Of a DNA stretch of 64,000 nucleotides, positions 24,301 through 33,300 are shown piece after piece. Source of the DNA: a virus; the IMG/VR virus record IMGVR_UViG_3300008261_000125, positions 1 to 64,000 of that record. One strand, 5' to 3'. Every line of letters starts with the position of its first letter. The first letter of the stretch is position 1. A program made the position numbers and the translations under genes. A model generated the notes under the pieces. The model had not been told where the DNA came from and made no database searches. It was given only the letters and a program-made list of their open reading frames with translations.

Positions 24301-27034
24301 GTACTATTTGATTAAACTCTGGTGTAAGATTACCATTTTCATCAAACTGTTTAATGTTAGCATATCTAGTATCATTATTTACTTTTTGAATGAAAGCATC
24401 TAGAGCTCTTTGGAAGGCGCCTTTTTTCTCTACAGATTCATAATACTTACCTGTTCTTTTTCTATGCTCTTTTAATGCAGTAGCAATTGCTAACCCTTCA
24501 TCATCTTTAAGAACACCATTCTCATCATATAAAGAAAACAATCTTTCTCTTTCAGTAAGTAAAATTGTTAAATCATCATAATGCTCAAAGAAGTCTAACT
24601 CATCAGCATTGGATGTTCTAAATTCAGATATTTTACTATCTATATTTTGTAAAGCTTCATATGCTAAAGGACTTTCATTAATTAATAGTGCTCTATCTGC
24701 ATAATATTTAGGTAAATATTCTCTATTAAATAAAGTTTCAATTTGTTCTTTCTCTTTATAAGCTTCTTCTAAAGCAGCTTTGTCTCCACTTTCTCTAGCA
24801 TCTCTAATTTTCTTTTTAATTAACTCTAAATCAAACCTCCAGTTTTTAACTGGTGTCATAAAAGAGATTACTTCTTCAGATTGTAACTCACCATTCTCAT
24901 CATAGTAAGCCTTCTTATCAATCATTGTTAAACCACTATCACTCCAATCACTTTTGAAGTTTACACTGTTCATACCTAAAGCAGCCATTAGTTCTTTAGT
25001 ATCTTTTGAGAACTGTTGAGCTCTAGCAAAAGCAGCTGCTGTAATTTGAGAAGTGTGAGATTTTAAATAGATTGCAAAGGTTGCTAAGATAGGATCAGGA
25101 TCACTTGTATAACTTACAAACATGTTACTCCAGAAATTAGAATCACCAAGTTTACCTTGATATAAAGCATTAACTTTCTCTTCAGTAAAGTTATACTTTT
25201 CTTTTCTTTCATTAAGTTCTTTTATTTTAGATCTTTTGTAGTTCTCATTACCAGCAATAGATTCTACTCTTTTTATTTCATCATCTATCTGTTTAACAAC
25301 TTTATCAGTAAATGATTTTAATAACTCAGTTGTTTGTTTAACAGAACCAATTCTTTTAATATCAGAAGTAATTTTTCTACCTTCTTTAGTTAAAGCATCT
25401 AATCTAGTAACAAACCCATATATGTAACTTGTTCTTTCTACCCCTGCATCTAGTAAGTTTTTTTCTGCTTCTTCAATGAAGTTAGCCCAACCTTTCAGTA
25501 AGTTCTCCATTGTAATAGCATCAACTATCTTATCCATTAAAGGCTCATTACTATTCTTTAATCTTTCTAAATATTCATTCATTTTAAAAAGATTAGCTTC
25601 TAATGTAAATAGTGTATTTACTAGATTTTGAGCTTTGTGAGTATCAGTTACTTTCTCTAATGCTTTCATTTGCTCTGGAGAAAGATTCTTTCTAAACATC
25701 TTTAAGTTCTCAGCCATACTAGTAAGAAAAGCTGACCCATCAGGATCAATTAATTCTTTTTTAATATTCTGTGATGTTCTTGCACTTTTAACTTCTTTAG
25801 TTTGTTTACCTACTATATCTAAGAAATTCTCAATAAAAGCTTGAAGTGTTTCATTGATTTTTTGTTTAGTAGGATTTTTCTTTAAAGTATCAGTAAGTTC
25901 TTTAGCACCTCTGTTTAAGTTTGAATTAAATTCATTAAAACTTTCAGCATCTACTTTTTCATTATCTACTTTAAAAGTTGCACTATTAAATAATGCTGCT
26001 ATTTCATCTAATGAACTATTAGTATTTAACTTACTTGTATTATCAGTATTAAACTTTCTTCTTATTTCAGTTCTTAATACTCCTAAATAATCTTTAATAA
26101 ATATGTTAAAGTCTTTAAGTCCTGGATTTGTACTACCTTCATTATTTAAACCTAATCTAGCATTTTTAGCATGTTCTTTTAAAGCTTCAGCAAGTACTTT
26201 TTCTTTAAACCCTGTTGTATCTCTATTTTTAACATCAGGATACCTAGCTGCTACTCTTTCAATTAGTGCTTGACCTATAGGAAGTTTCTCTAACTTTTCA
26301 TAAGCTTCATTAAATAATTTAGTAGCAGCTTTTCTTGATAATGCTATAATAGGCATAGCTAAATCTGCAAATTGAGTATTTAATGTTATCTTATCTTGTA
26401 CATAGTATATAGTATTTCCATAAGCAAATACTGCTTCTCCTCTGTAGGGGAAGACACCTTTAAGTAATATTTGAGCATCACTTGAGCTAATGATATTAAA
26501 CCTAATACCATAATCATTTTTATCAAACTTTAATGCATACTGGTGAAGGATTTCATTAGCTCTAATTTTATTTTGTAATTCAACAGGATCTATTTCAGTA
26601 TCATAAACTGGTACATCTGGTCTCTGTGCTGCCAACTCTTTAAGAGAATCAAACTTCTCTTCTACTGATTTCTCTAGTTCAGGTGTTCTGATAATCTTTT
26701 CATCTTGAAATATCTTTTCAGCATAACCTTCATCTTTTAACCAACTCTTAAACCCTGCATCCTGGAACATAGAATCATAAGAGTTATCAATCATATCAAA
26801 TACAGTAGTAGATATATTAAAACCAGCCTTAACAGTGGCTGGTATATTAGTATCTAGTAAAGCAGCAGCATCCTTTGGATTCTTTTCTGCATATAAGTAA
26901 AAAGCAGCTTTAACAGGTTCTGGTAATATTTCACTAGTTGAAGCTATGAATATTTTGTAAGCATTATCTTCACCCAAAGAACTCTCTAAAGCTACCCAAT
27001 CAGAATTTGTTTTTAAGGGACATGAACCTTTCAT
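21320..27034 (-). CDS. giant virion/transcription-block protein with degenerate zincin and membrane-like C-terminal part
   Basis: A 1904-aa protein, last in the minus block, six bases after the gene before it. Near residues 218-250, TQFADLAMPIIALSRK continuing to KLFNEAYEKL recalls zincin regions of related giants where HEFAHP is followed by LFN; here the ligands appear as ADLAMP, so metal binding should be lost. The middle is long, charged and helical. The C-terminal third (for example TNYFALNLPSAIKNYWGMIW and VAQIFIISAAVALMFGW) has hydrophobic helices. By size, place and pattern it fits the giant proteins flanking the RNA polymerase in crAss-like phages. An injected or membrane-passing role is inference. 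Confidence 0.7.
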   Translation of the reverse strand: MKGSCPLKTNSDWVALESSLGEDNAYKIFIASTSEILPEPVKAAFYLYAEKNPKDAAALLDTNIPATVKAGFNISTTVFDMIDNSYDSMFQDAGFKSWLKDEGYAEKIFQDEKIIRTPELEKSVEEKFDSLKELAAQRPDVPVYDTEIDPVELQNKIRANEILHQYALKFDKNDYGIRFNIISSSDAQILLKGVFPYRGEAVFAYGNTIYYVQDKITLNTQFADLAMPIIALSRKAATKLFNEAYEKLEKLPIGQALIERVAARYPDVKNRDTTGFKEKVLAEALKEHAKNARLGLNNEGSTNPGLKDFNIFIKDYLGVLRTEIRRKFNTDNTSKLNTNSSLDEIAALFNSATFKVDNEKVDAESFNEFNSNLNRGAKELTDTLKKNPTKQKINETLQAFIENFLDIVGKQTKEVKSARTSQNIKKELIDPDGSAFLTSMAENLKMFRKNLSPEQMKALEKVTDTHKAQNLVNTLFTLEANLFKMNEYLERLKNSNEPLMDKIVDAITMENLLKGWANFIEEAEKNLLDAGVERTSYIYGFVTRLDALTKEGRKITSDIKRIGSVKQTTELLKSFTDKVVKQIDDEIKRVESIAGNENYKRSKIKELNERKEKYNFTEEKVNALYQGKLGDSNFWSNMFVSYTSDPDPILATFAIYLKSHTSQITAAAFARAQQFSKDTKELMAALGMNSVNFKSDWSDSGLTMIDKKAYYDENGELQSEEVISFMTPVKNWRFDLELIKKKIRDARESGDKAALEEAYKEKEQIETLFNREYLPKYYADRALLINESPLAYEALQNIDSKISEFRTSNADELDFFEHYDDLTILLTERERLFSLYDENGVLKDDEGLAIATALKEHRKRTGKYYESVEKKGAFQRALDAFIQKVNNDTRYANIKQFDENGNLTPEFNQIVQKWIQQNSAVRYTQAYYDKVNDIFKKLEDISKRLPKNYKLDKLYEKRTSLFLGYKDNNGQVNPELMKDKMDEKMSQIKEIQETINDLIYKQQYESDSSKLTADERSAQEDLKLALAELSMIRYTEPSSYYLEAINNQMIILNKSTLDEVSANDFLTDAREIDKLLNTPGKKYEEFKKWFEKNHVKKYYQNAKGEVKYNYERLHAWSIARPLEEEDGPAYYQTTKVHVGKEIIEFSGVPNSKYFYTRVKNNFRTVPFKLTEEQKARDYVGKVIDNKGNFLPLTKERAEELGVPTSYVDKNGEVKSYINEDYYKVIQNENKKKLLEVVTNYHIQNQVGLETADKLYLDIPRLRIKQQLEAAQRGELTRRWSDWFKSIKNGVSATISGKTREEANEASRIDSDVDEGLANPDLQQAADELSIVKDGLMDPVLDKLPMKGLSRIPINEVSYDIVGSLNFYMLQAERQRVLSKINPMAKAMLATLDETDAELKKMEGVKRKNFSMTDSMKHLTGNKNKGIRTAAFRALYNREFKGEMYSDKHLDWLNKVTNTITGAAATNYFALNLPSAIKNYWGMIWQSNIEAIAGDRSDVISLAKARTKVNFEVMPEWSSKVMGANYNTVNTQMILMFDPAQGKAEEVISRDYSRTFASDLASISWVYSPRKYMEMQGALHVFYAMMYHEKIPRIVNGNETKISYADAFELDKEGRLTLKSGIDEAYGVTYDQNGKAKLGEEFVKMQNAVHEKFKDLNGAFAKFEQPQAQQFFAYRLFAFMRRYFTSMFMYRFGGERANFPLDEIRTGYYIEAIKAVGKTITSLGKSLPYMSNSEKMAMIKVIADVAQIFIISAAVALMFGWDPDDKDRFEKLRKKSGALGAEDFHLDGWLSNHALTLLLKTQAENQSFIPLPGFGLDNYLDLSSSTSLAFGPTVTSYAKIMTDLALHAAPGENESLYYKRDAGPYPWQKEGEAKIWNHFGSMVGFSGSQVDPVKGLQTFDMFSRN

Positions 27035-27039
27035 CTTTA

Positions 27040-30000
27040 TTAACAGTTTAATTTTTTGTCATCAATATCTTGTTTAGTAACAATAACCTGTCTATTTAAT
27101 ATGTCCAAAGGACTAAGTGCATCACTATTTCCAGGATTGTCATAACCAAACTCATCTTTAAGCTTGTTAGACAAATATACTGATAATTCACCACCTAAGC
27201 TAGTTGGTTGAGTAGTAGTTCTAGTAGTAAATTTCTTAAATCCTTCTATATCTTGTTTAGAACCTAATTCTTTGTACTCAGTAATAGGTTCATTTTTTAT
27301 ATCTTCAAGCATTTGCTTATAAGATTCAGCATGTCTATCTATTGTAGAATCTGGTACATTTGCCCTATTTTCTCCTCTTGCTATTTGTGTTTTAATTCTT
27401 TGTTTAGCTAATTCAGGATTTAATTCCATTAACTTATATTGAATATTAACAGTAGGTATTGCTTTTTTAATAGCTTCTATAAAAGGTAATCTTTTATCTT
27501 TAGTGAGATTAGTAGTATCAAATACAACTTGTTTACCTTGTTTAATTGCTTGTACAGCTCTATTAGCAGCTTCAATATAAATTTCTTTATCTTTAGATTT
27601 ATTATTTATATCACCTGTAAATTCAACTCTCATTGCATCAGGTTCTATAACTACTAAGTTTTCTTTAGGTAAAGATTTTATAAATGTAGATTTACCACTA
27701 CCACTTGTTCCTATAGGTAATATAACATTAGGTTGTTTAGTATCAAGATATTGAGAGTATTGTTCAGGTGTACCTATGTTAGCTAACTCAGGATTAGATT
27801 CAAATAGTTCTGATACTCCTTCTTTAACACTAGTAGATGGTTGAGTAGTTATAGGAGCTTGTTCTGATCTTATTTTTTGAAAAGGTAACTCATCTTCAAA
27901 CATGTCTGCTTTCCAGTTACCACTAGGTAAACCTTCTTCTATTCTTACAACTTCACTTCTAATTAAACTTCTAGGATACTTTTTAGCTACTTCTTTAAGT
28001 TTGGCTATTTTAGTATTGATTAAAGCTTGAGAAGTGTATTCTTTATTTACACTTTTTTTAGCTTGTTCATACTCTTCTTTTGTAATTTTAACCCAACTAG
28101 AAGATTTTGTAAAATCTTTATCTATTAATTTAGAATACCGACCTTCTATCATATCAAAAACATATCTAATATCTCCTATATTAAAAGCATTTACCCCTTC
28201 TTCACTATACTCCATTATTGAGTATTTCTTTTTAACACTATCAATACTCTCTTTTAAAGTTTCATTAGTTTGAGTTGGTTGAATACCTACTTGTTTACTA
28301 ATTTTAACTGAAAGATCATCAAATTGCCCCATATATTCTTTATAATCTAAAGCCTCTTTTTCTGTATTAAATATTGTACTTTTATTAAGATCTCCATAAG
28401 CAGATTCTACTTTTACTATATACTTAGTACCAAACTCTTTTTGTTTAATCTCAGGTTTAACTAATTTACCATATCTTTGGTCAAGGATAGAATTAATACT
28501 ATTTATAATCTTTTTAGTTTGATAAGGAATGTCTTCATCATATTCAAGTCTAAAATTACTTCCTGTTAAAGAAATACCCAGTTCATTATGGTGGTGATCT
28601 AAATTATCTACAATATTAGCTAAATTTGGTTGTACAGCATCAACATTCTTTAAAGAAGGATATTTAGAATAACTAACTCCTAATAATTCAGATTTTTTAT
28701 CTTTATTTATTTTTTCAGAAGCATCCCATACACTACCACTAAAAACATCAGCATTAGCAGCCCATAAAATGTCTTCTGATTGAGGGTAAATTTTAAATTT
28801 AATTTTACCTCCACCTCCTTCTAAATGACCTATTTTTTTATCAACAGGTTTAGTGTAAACAGAAATAGCAAACTTACCTCCAGCTTTCTCATTATCTTCT
28901 ATATGTTGCAATAAGTTTTGCATCATAAGATTTACATCAAATGAAGAATAAGCTCCTACAACAGAAACAAACTCTTGTCCTCTACTATATATTTCTTCAG
29001 GATTATATTGAATATTATTTACTTTTTTCCATTCTTCTATAATTTCTTTAGACTGTTCGTATTCTTTGTTTTTTGCTATAAAAGATTTAGCATTATGAGA
29101 TTCATTTGTTTTCTTTATCTCAATATTTGAAACATTATCCCTTTGATTTAAAGTTTCTACAAATTTTTCTGCTTCTTGTTTATTTATAAAATCTTTATTG
29201 TAATATTGAACATCATAAGGGTCTTCTGGAACATTTGGTCTAAAATTCATTTCTTCCCATGTTACCCAATGTGTTTCAGGTAATATCACGCTCTCTAAAT
29301 CAACATCTTCAACACTTTTAGCTAATTGACTAATATGATTACTAACTTCCTGATAAGTTTTAAACTTCATATTATCAGGAGTAGTATATTCTACTTCATA
29401 TCCTGGAAGTATAAGTTTAGAGTTAGAGTAAGCTAATAAATCAGCTATATCTCCAATAGTCATATTATCAGGTAATTTGTCTATTTCTACTTCTCTTTGT
29501 TTAAGAAGTGATTTAACAAACTGTTTTATTTCTTTAAGTAATCTTCTAAGAAGAGATATAAGTTTGCCATCTTTAACTGCATCAAGTTTATTAGCAGTCA
29601 TCATACCAAGAAGTTCTACAATAGCTTCTTCTTGTTGTTCTTCTAAAGAGTATCTTATAATTTCAGGACTATCCGGGTATTGCTCTATATATTCTTCTTC
29701 AGTAAAACCTTCATCCCAGTTGTCTTTTATTTTTTGAGATAACCCCTTTATATTGTAATCTCTCTTAACCCTATCTAATACTTCTTTACCTCTACCTGTT
29801 TCAAGTTCTTTGAGTAAATTTTTATATAGTGTAGGAATAGAAGCTAATTGTTGTTTAAATGTTATTTCTTCTTCTTTAGAAAATCCTTCCCATGCTTCTG
29901 CTAATTTATCTTTTTCAAATTGTGATAATTTGTTATTACTTAAAGTTTTAATAGCTCTAATAATAGGATGTCCTAATATTTCATGTATAGGAGTATCTAA

Positions 30001-30330
30001 TGTAGCATATGCTAAATTAACGACTGCTGATGTACCATCCATTAAACTTCCATATTTGTCTATATATCCATCTTGTAATTTACCTTTAAACTCTTGAGTT
30101 CTATCAGATATAAATCTAACAGGTATTCCTATTCTATCAGACATTCTAGCTGCTATATCTCTTAAAGTTTTTTCAGATGCAATTATTTCATCAGATGTAG
30201 CTAATTGATAATTTACTTTTGAATCAGATGCTGTATATCTTTTAGCATATTCTACTTCTGCATAAAGAGGATCACCTACTTCAGCTAATATTTGCTTGAA
30301 CTCTATACTATTTGGATTAACACAAATCAT
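27040..30330 (-). CDS. polyvalent protein with zincin peptidase and P-loop kinase (zeta/PNK-like) domains
   Basis: A 1096-aa protein. DTPIHEILGHPII (about residues 110-124) is an HExxH zincin motif, and EEAIVELLGMM (about 232-242) supplies a possible third ligand. The middle (370-780) is mixed and unrecognised. Residues about 860-1015 form a P-loop kinase: GTSGSGKST (Walker A), IEPDAMR, QVVFDTTNL and an arginine-rich lid region (AKQRIKTQIARGE), like zeta toxins and polynucleotide kinases. Proteins mixing peptidase and nucleotide-processing domains are known as polyvalent proteins and are thought to be delivered with phage DNA. The ATG overlaps the upstream stop (TAATG). Confidence 0.72.
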   Translation of the reverse strand: MICVNPNSIEFKQILAEVGDPLYAEVEYAKRYTASDSKVNYQLATSDEIIASEKTLRDIAARMSDRIGIPVRFISDRTQEFKGKLQDGYIDKYGSLMDGTSAVVNLAYATLDTPIHEILGHPIIRAIKTLSNNKLSQFEKDKLAEAWEGFSKEEEITFKQQLASIPTLYKNLLKELETGRGKEVLDRVKRDYNIKGLSQKIKDNWDEGFTEEEYIEQYPDSPEIIRYSLEEQQEEAIVELLGMMTANKLDAVKDGKLISLLRRLLKEIKQFVKSLLKQREVEIDKLPDNMTIGDIADLLAYSNSKLILPGYEVEYTTPDNMKFKTYQEVSNHISQLAKSVEDVDLESVILPETHWVTWEEMNFRPNVPEDPYDVQYYNKDFINKQEAEKFVETLNQRDNVSNIEIKKTNESHNAKSFIAKNKEYEQSKEIIEEWKKVNNIQYNPEEIYSRGQEFVSVVGAYSSFDVNLMMQNLLQHIEDNEKAGGKFAISVYTKPVDKKIGHLEGGGGKIKFKIYPQSEDILWAANADVFSGSVWDASEKINKDKKSELLGVSYSKYPSLKNVDAVQPNLANIVDNLDHHHNELGISLTGSNFRLEYDEDIPYQTKKIINSINSILDQRYGKLVKPEIKQKEFGTKYIVKVESAYGDLNKSTIFNTEKEALDYKEYMGQFDDLSVKISKQVGIQPTQTNETLKESIDSVKKKYSIMEYSEEGVNAFNIGDIRYVFDMIEGRYSKLIDKDFTKSSSWVKITKEEYEQAKKSVNKEYTSQALINTKIAKLKEVAKKYPRSLIRSEVVRIEEGLPSGNWKADMFEDELPFQKIRSEQAPITTQPSTSVKEGVSELFESNPELANIGTPEQYSQYLDTKQPNVILPIGTSGSGKSTFIKSLPKENLVVIEPDAMRVEFTGDINNKSKDKEIYIEAANRAVQAIKQGKQVVFDTTNLTKDKRLPFIEAIKKAIPTVNIQYKLMELNPELAKQRIKTQIARGENRANVPDSTIDRHAESYKQMLEDIKNEPITEYKELGSKQDIEGFKKFTTRTTTQPTSLGGELSVYLSNKLKDEFGYDNPGNSDALSPLDILNRQVIVTKQDIDDKKLNC

Positions 30331-33300
30331 TATTTATAACATTTATTTAGTATTTCTATAGTTTTATCTCTATCCTCGGTCATTAATCTGTTGTTGATTC
30401 TTTGGACAATTTCATCATCAGACAAATTTTTGTAAGCATTTTTATACTTATCTCTTAGTGCAACTAATATAGTAGTTCTTTCTTCATTATTGTAAAGTTG
30501 TTCAAAAGTTCTAGCTGTACCTTGTGACTTAGTAGTTATAGGAGCTTGAGTAGGTGTAGCAAGTTTAAACTCTATTTGCCAAGCTTTATCTAATTCCAGT
30601 CTTACCTTATTATTAAAATAGTCTACAGACCAACCTTCAAGCTTGGACCATTCCTTGGCTGTTTTACCAGAATCTTTTAGTGGATGAAGAGTTTTTGTTA
30701 CAACTACATCTACAGTTCTACCATCCCCAGAATCCCAAGTTATAATATCTCCAACCTTAGCAGATTTCCAATAGTCAAAAGCTTTATGATCAGAATATCT
30801 TGTAGTAGCTGTTCTTTCACCTTTAAGTATTGCATCAAATGTTGTAGAACTTGTAACATCAGATCTTTTATTTTTACCATAAGGCATTTTCATTTGACCT
30901 GATAGTTTATTAGGTGTAGTTACAGGAGCTTGTGGTTGAGAAACAGATGAATAAGCATCATTAAGTGTTTCAATAAACCAGTTTCTACCATTAGTTTCCC
31001 ATACTGTATTTTTACTAGTAGGTTGGTGGGTAGAACTTAATATCCAAGCTGATCCTCCTTGTTTGTTAATTTCAGTAACTAATCTAGGATGTTGTTGAAG
31101 TTTAGCTGTAATAATATCTACCATTAGATTATAAGTACTATTAGGACCATCATCTTTAGTAGCAGTAGATTTTAAAGCTTGATAAGCAGCTTCAGCATCT
31201 TTATAAGTTTTACCTCTAAATTCAACAGGATAAGATTTTGTAATATTTCCTTTAGATTTAGAAAGTTCAGTTGGATTAGTAAGTGCTCCTGCTAACCCTT
31301 TAGCATTAGAACTTATCTCTACACCTTTACTTACAGTAACTTGTGGTTGAGTAGACTTGCCAAATCCTTTATCAGATAAAACTATTATTTTACCTGATTC
31401 TTTGATCTTGTTAATAGCAGTGTCTATATCAGCTTTAGCTTGTTCTAATTCTGTCTCTGTTGATATATTAAGGTTTACTTGTAAGTCATTGTCATTTAAT
31501 ATAAATATTATATCAGGATTACCTTGTTTTAGCATTTGTAATTCACCTGCTGGTAAAGATTTAATTTGATTAGTAGAAGGATCCTCATAAGATTGACTTA
31601 TTACATAAACTCCATCATCAATTTTAGATACATAAGGTTTATCAAACAAGTAAGTATCTTTACCAGTAGCATCTGCTATTAATTGATTAACTGATCTTTT
31701 ATAGCTAATACCTCTACCTTTAAGTCTATTGTTTTCAGTTTGATTATTTTGTTTAAAGAACTCATAAAATCCTTCTAGTACCATGTTAGCTTTAGACTCA
31801 TTTTTATTTAAGAATGTATAGAATGCTTCAGAAGCTTTTTCCATTACAGGTCTATATCTATCATAAGGCATGATACTGTTTAATGAAAATTCACTAGAAT
31901 CCATACCACTCTGTAGGAAAGCAATCATAGGTAACTGAGCAAAGAACTCACTAATATATGCATTAGCTTGTGCTCTATTAGCTGTTTTCTCAGACACTTT
32001 CATTTCTTTAGGATTAGCTAACTTAAGCCACTCATTATAGTATTCTTCACTCAAGTTTTCATCTAACTCAGTTAAGTTTTTAATCTTAAAGTTAGTTCTT
32101 GACATGTGGTTCTTTTTACTACTTATAGAAGATGCAGAAAATTGTCTAACTAAATCAAATTGAAGTTTTAATTCAGGATAGCTTTCAATAATACTAATTA
32201 GTTTTCTAGCTGTAGTATGCTCACCAGATCTGAATAACTCATAGTTATTATAAGTATTACTTAATGCTTCATGCATTAATACATACTCATAAACTATTTT
32301 GTTTAATCTATTTGTATAATCTTCTTGACTTTCACCTTCTCTTTTAACAAATAAACTAACCCCACTATTTACAAGTCTGTTTTTAGCACTTTGAAATTCT
32401 TTTGTTCCTAATAAAGATTCTAAACTTTTTATCTTTCTTAAATATTCTCTTTCTAAACTGAACTCAATAAATGATTCAACATCATTTTGATTAAATGCAG
32501 ATGGATGAATATAAAATAATCCTCTTCTTAAATAAGCTTCATCAGATTTAGAACTAGATAAGTGATTTTCATTAGCAAAATCACTTCTTAATTGCTCAAT
32601 ACTTTTAACAGGACTGTTCTCATTAAGTAATTCACTAATAGGAGTTTGTTTGTATTCACTAGCACCTTGTTTATATTGTTTAAGAACATTAGTAAATATG
32701 TATAAACTTAAAGCATTTTTAAATCTGTTAATAAATGTTTCTTCATCTAAACCAGTTTCTTGTTTTAGAATAGCTCTTTCAATTGGATTCTCTAAAGTTT
32801 TTATTAAGAATTTATTTACTAAATCATTATCCCTTGTAGCAAATAAGTTTTTACCAAATAATGCTCTAGAAAATTCTTGAATAAAGAATGATGATATAGC
32901 ACTCTCTTCTTTGAAATGAACTTTAAGAGAAGAATCTAATGTTTTAAACTTATCAATTTTTTCAATGTCATGTATTTTAGCTTGAGCTGCAAAGTTATCA
33001 ACTGCTGATTCTGTATCTACATTAAGATATCCTTTAAGGTTATCAAACTCTTCAATTAAATCTTCAATATAAAAATACTGTAATAAACCAGCTATTTGTT
33101 CTTTATTAAATTTAAATGATTGTTTTGCTACTTCTTTTAAAGATTCTTTACTAAAAGATACATCTTTATATCTTGTATTTAATATTTTATAAAATCCAGC
33201 AATATTATTTTTTAATTGATTTCCATCAAGATCTACCATTACTCCTTTAAGTAATTCTTTTCTTGCTTTATTTTTAGCAGAAGTAGTTGTATTTCTATGT

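Noticed and set aside
24412-24424. GC-rich palindrome AAGGCGCCTT in the 1904-aa gene
   Set aside because: It is a short isolated palindrome in coding sequence, with no second copy noticed; a chance event or a restriction site is enough.
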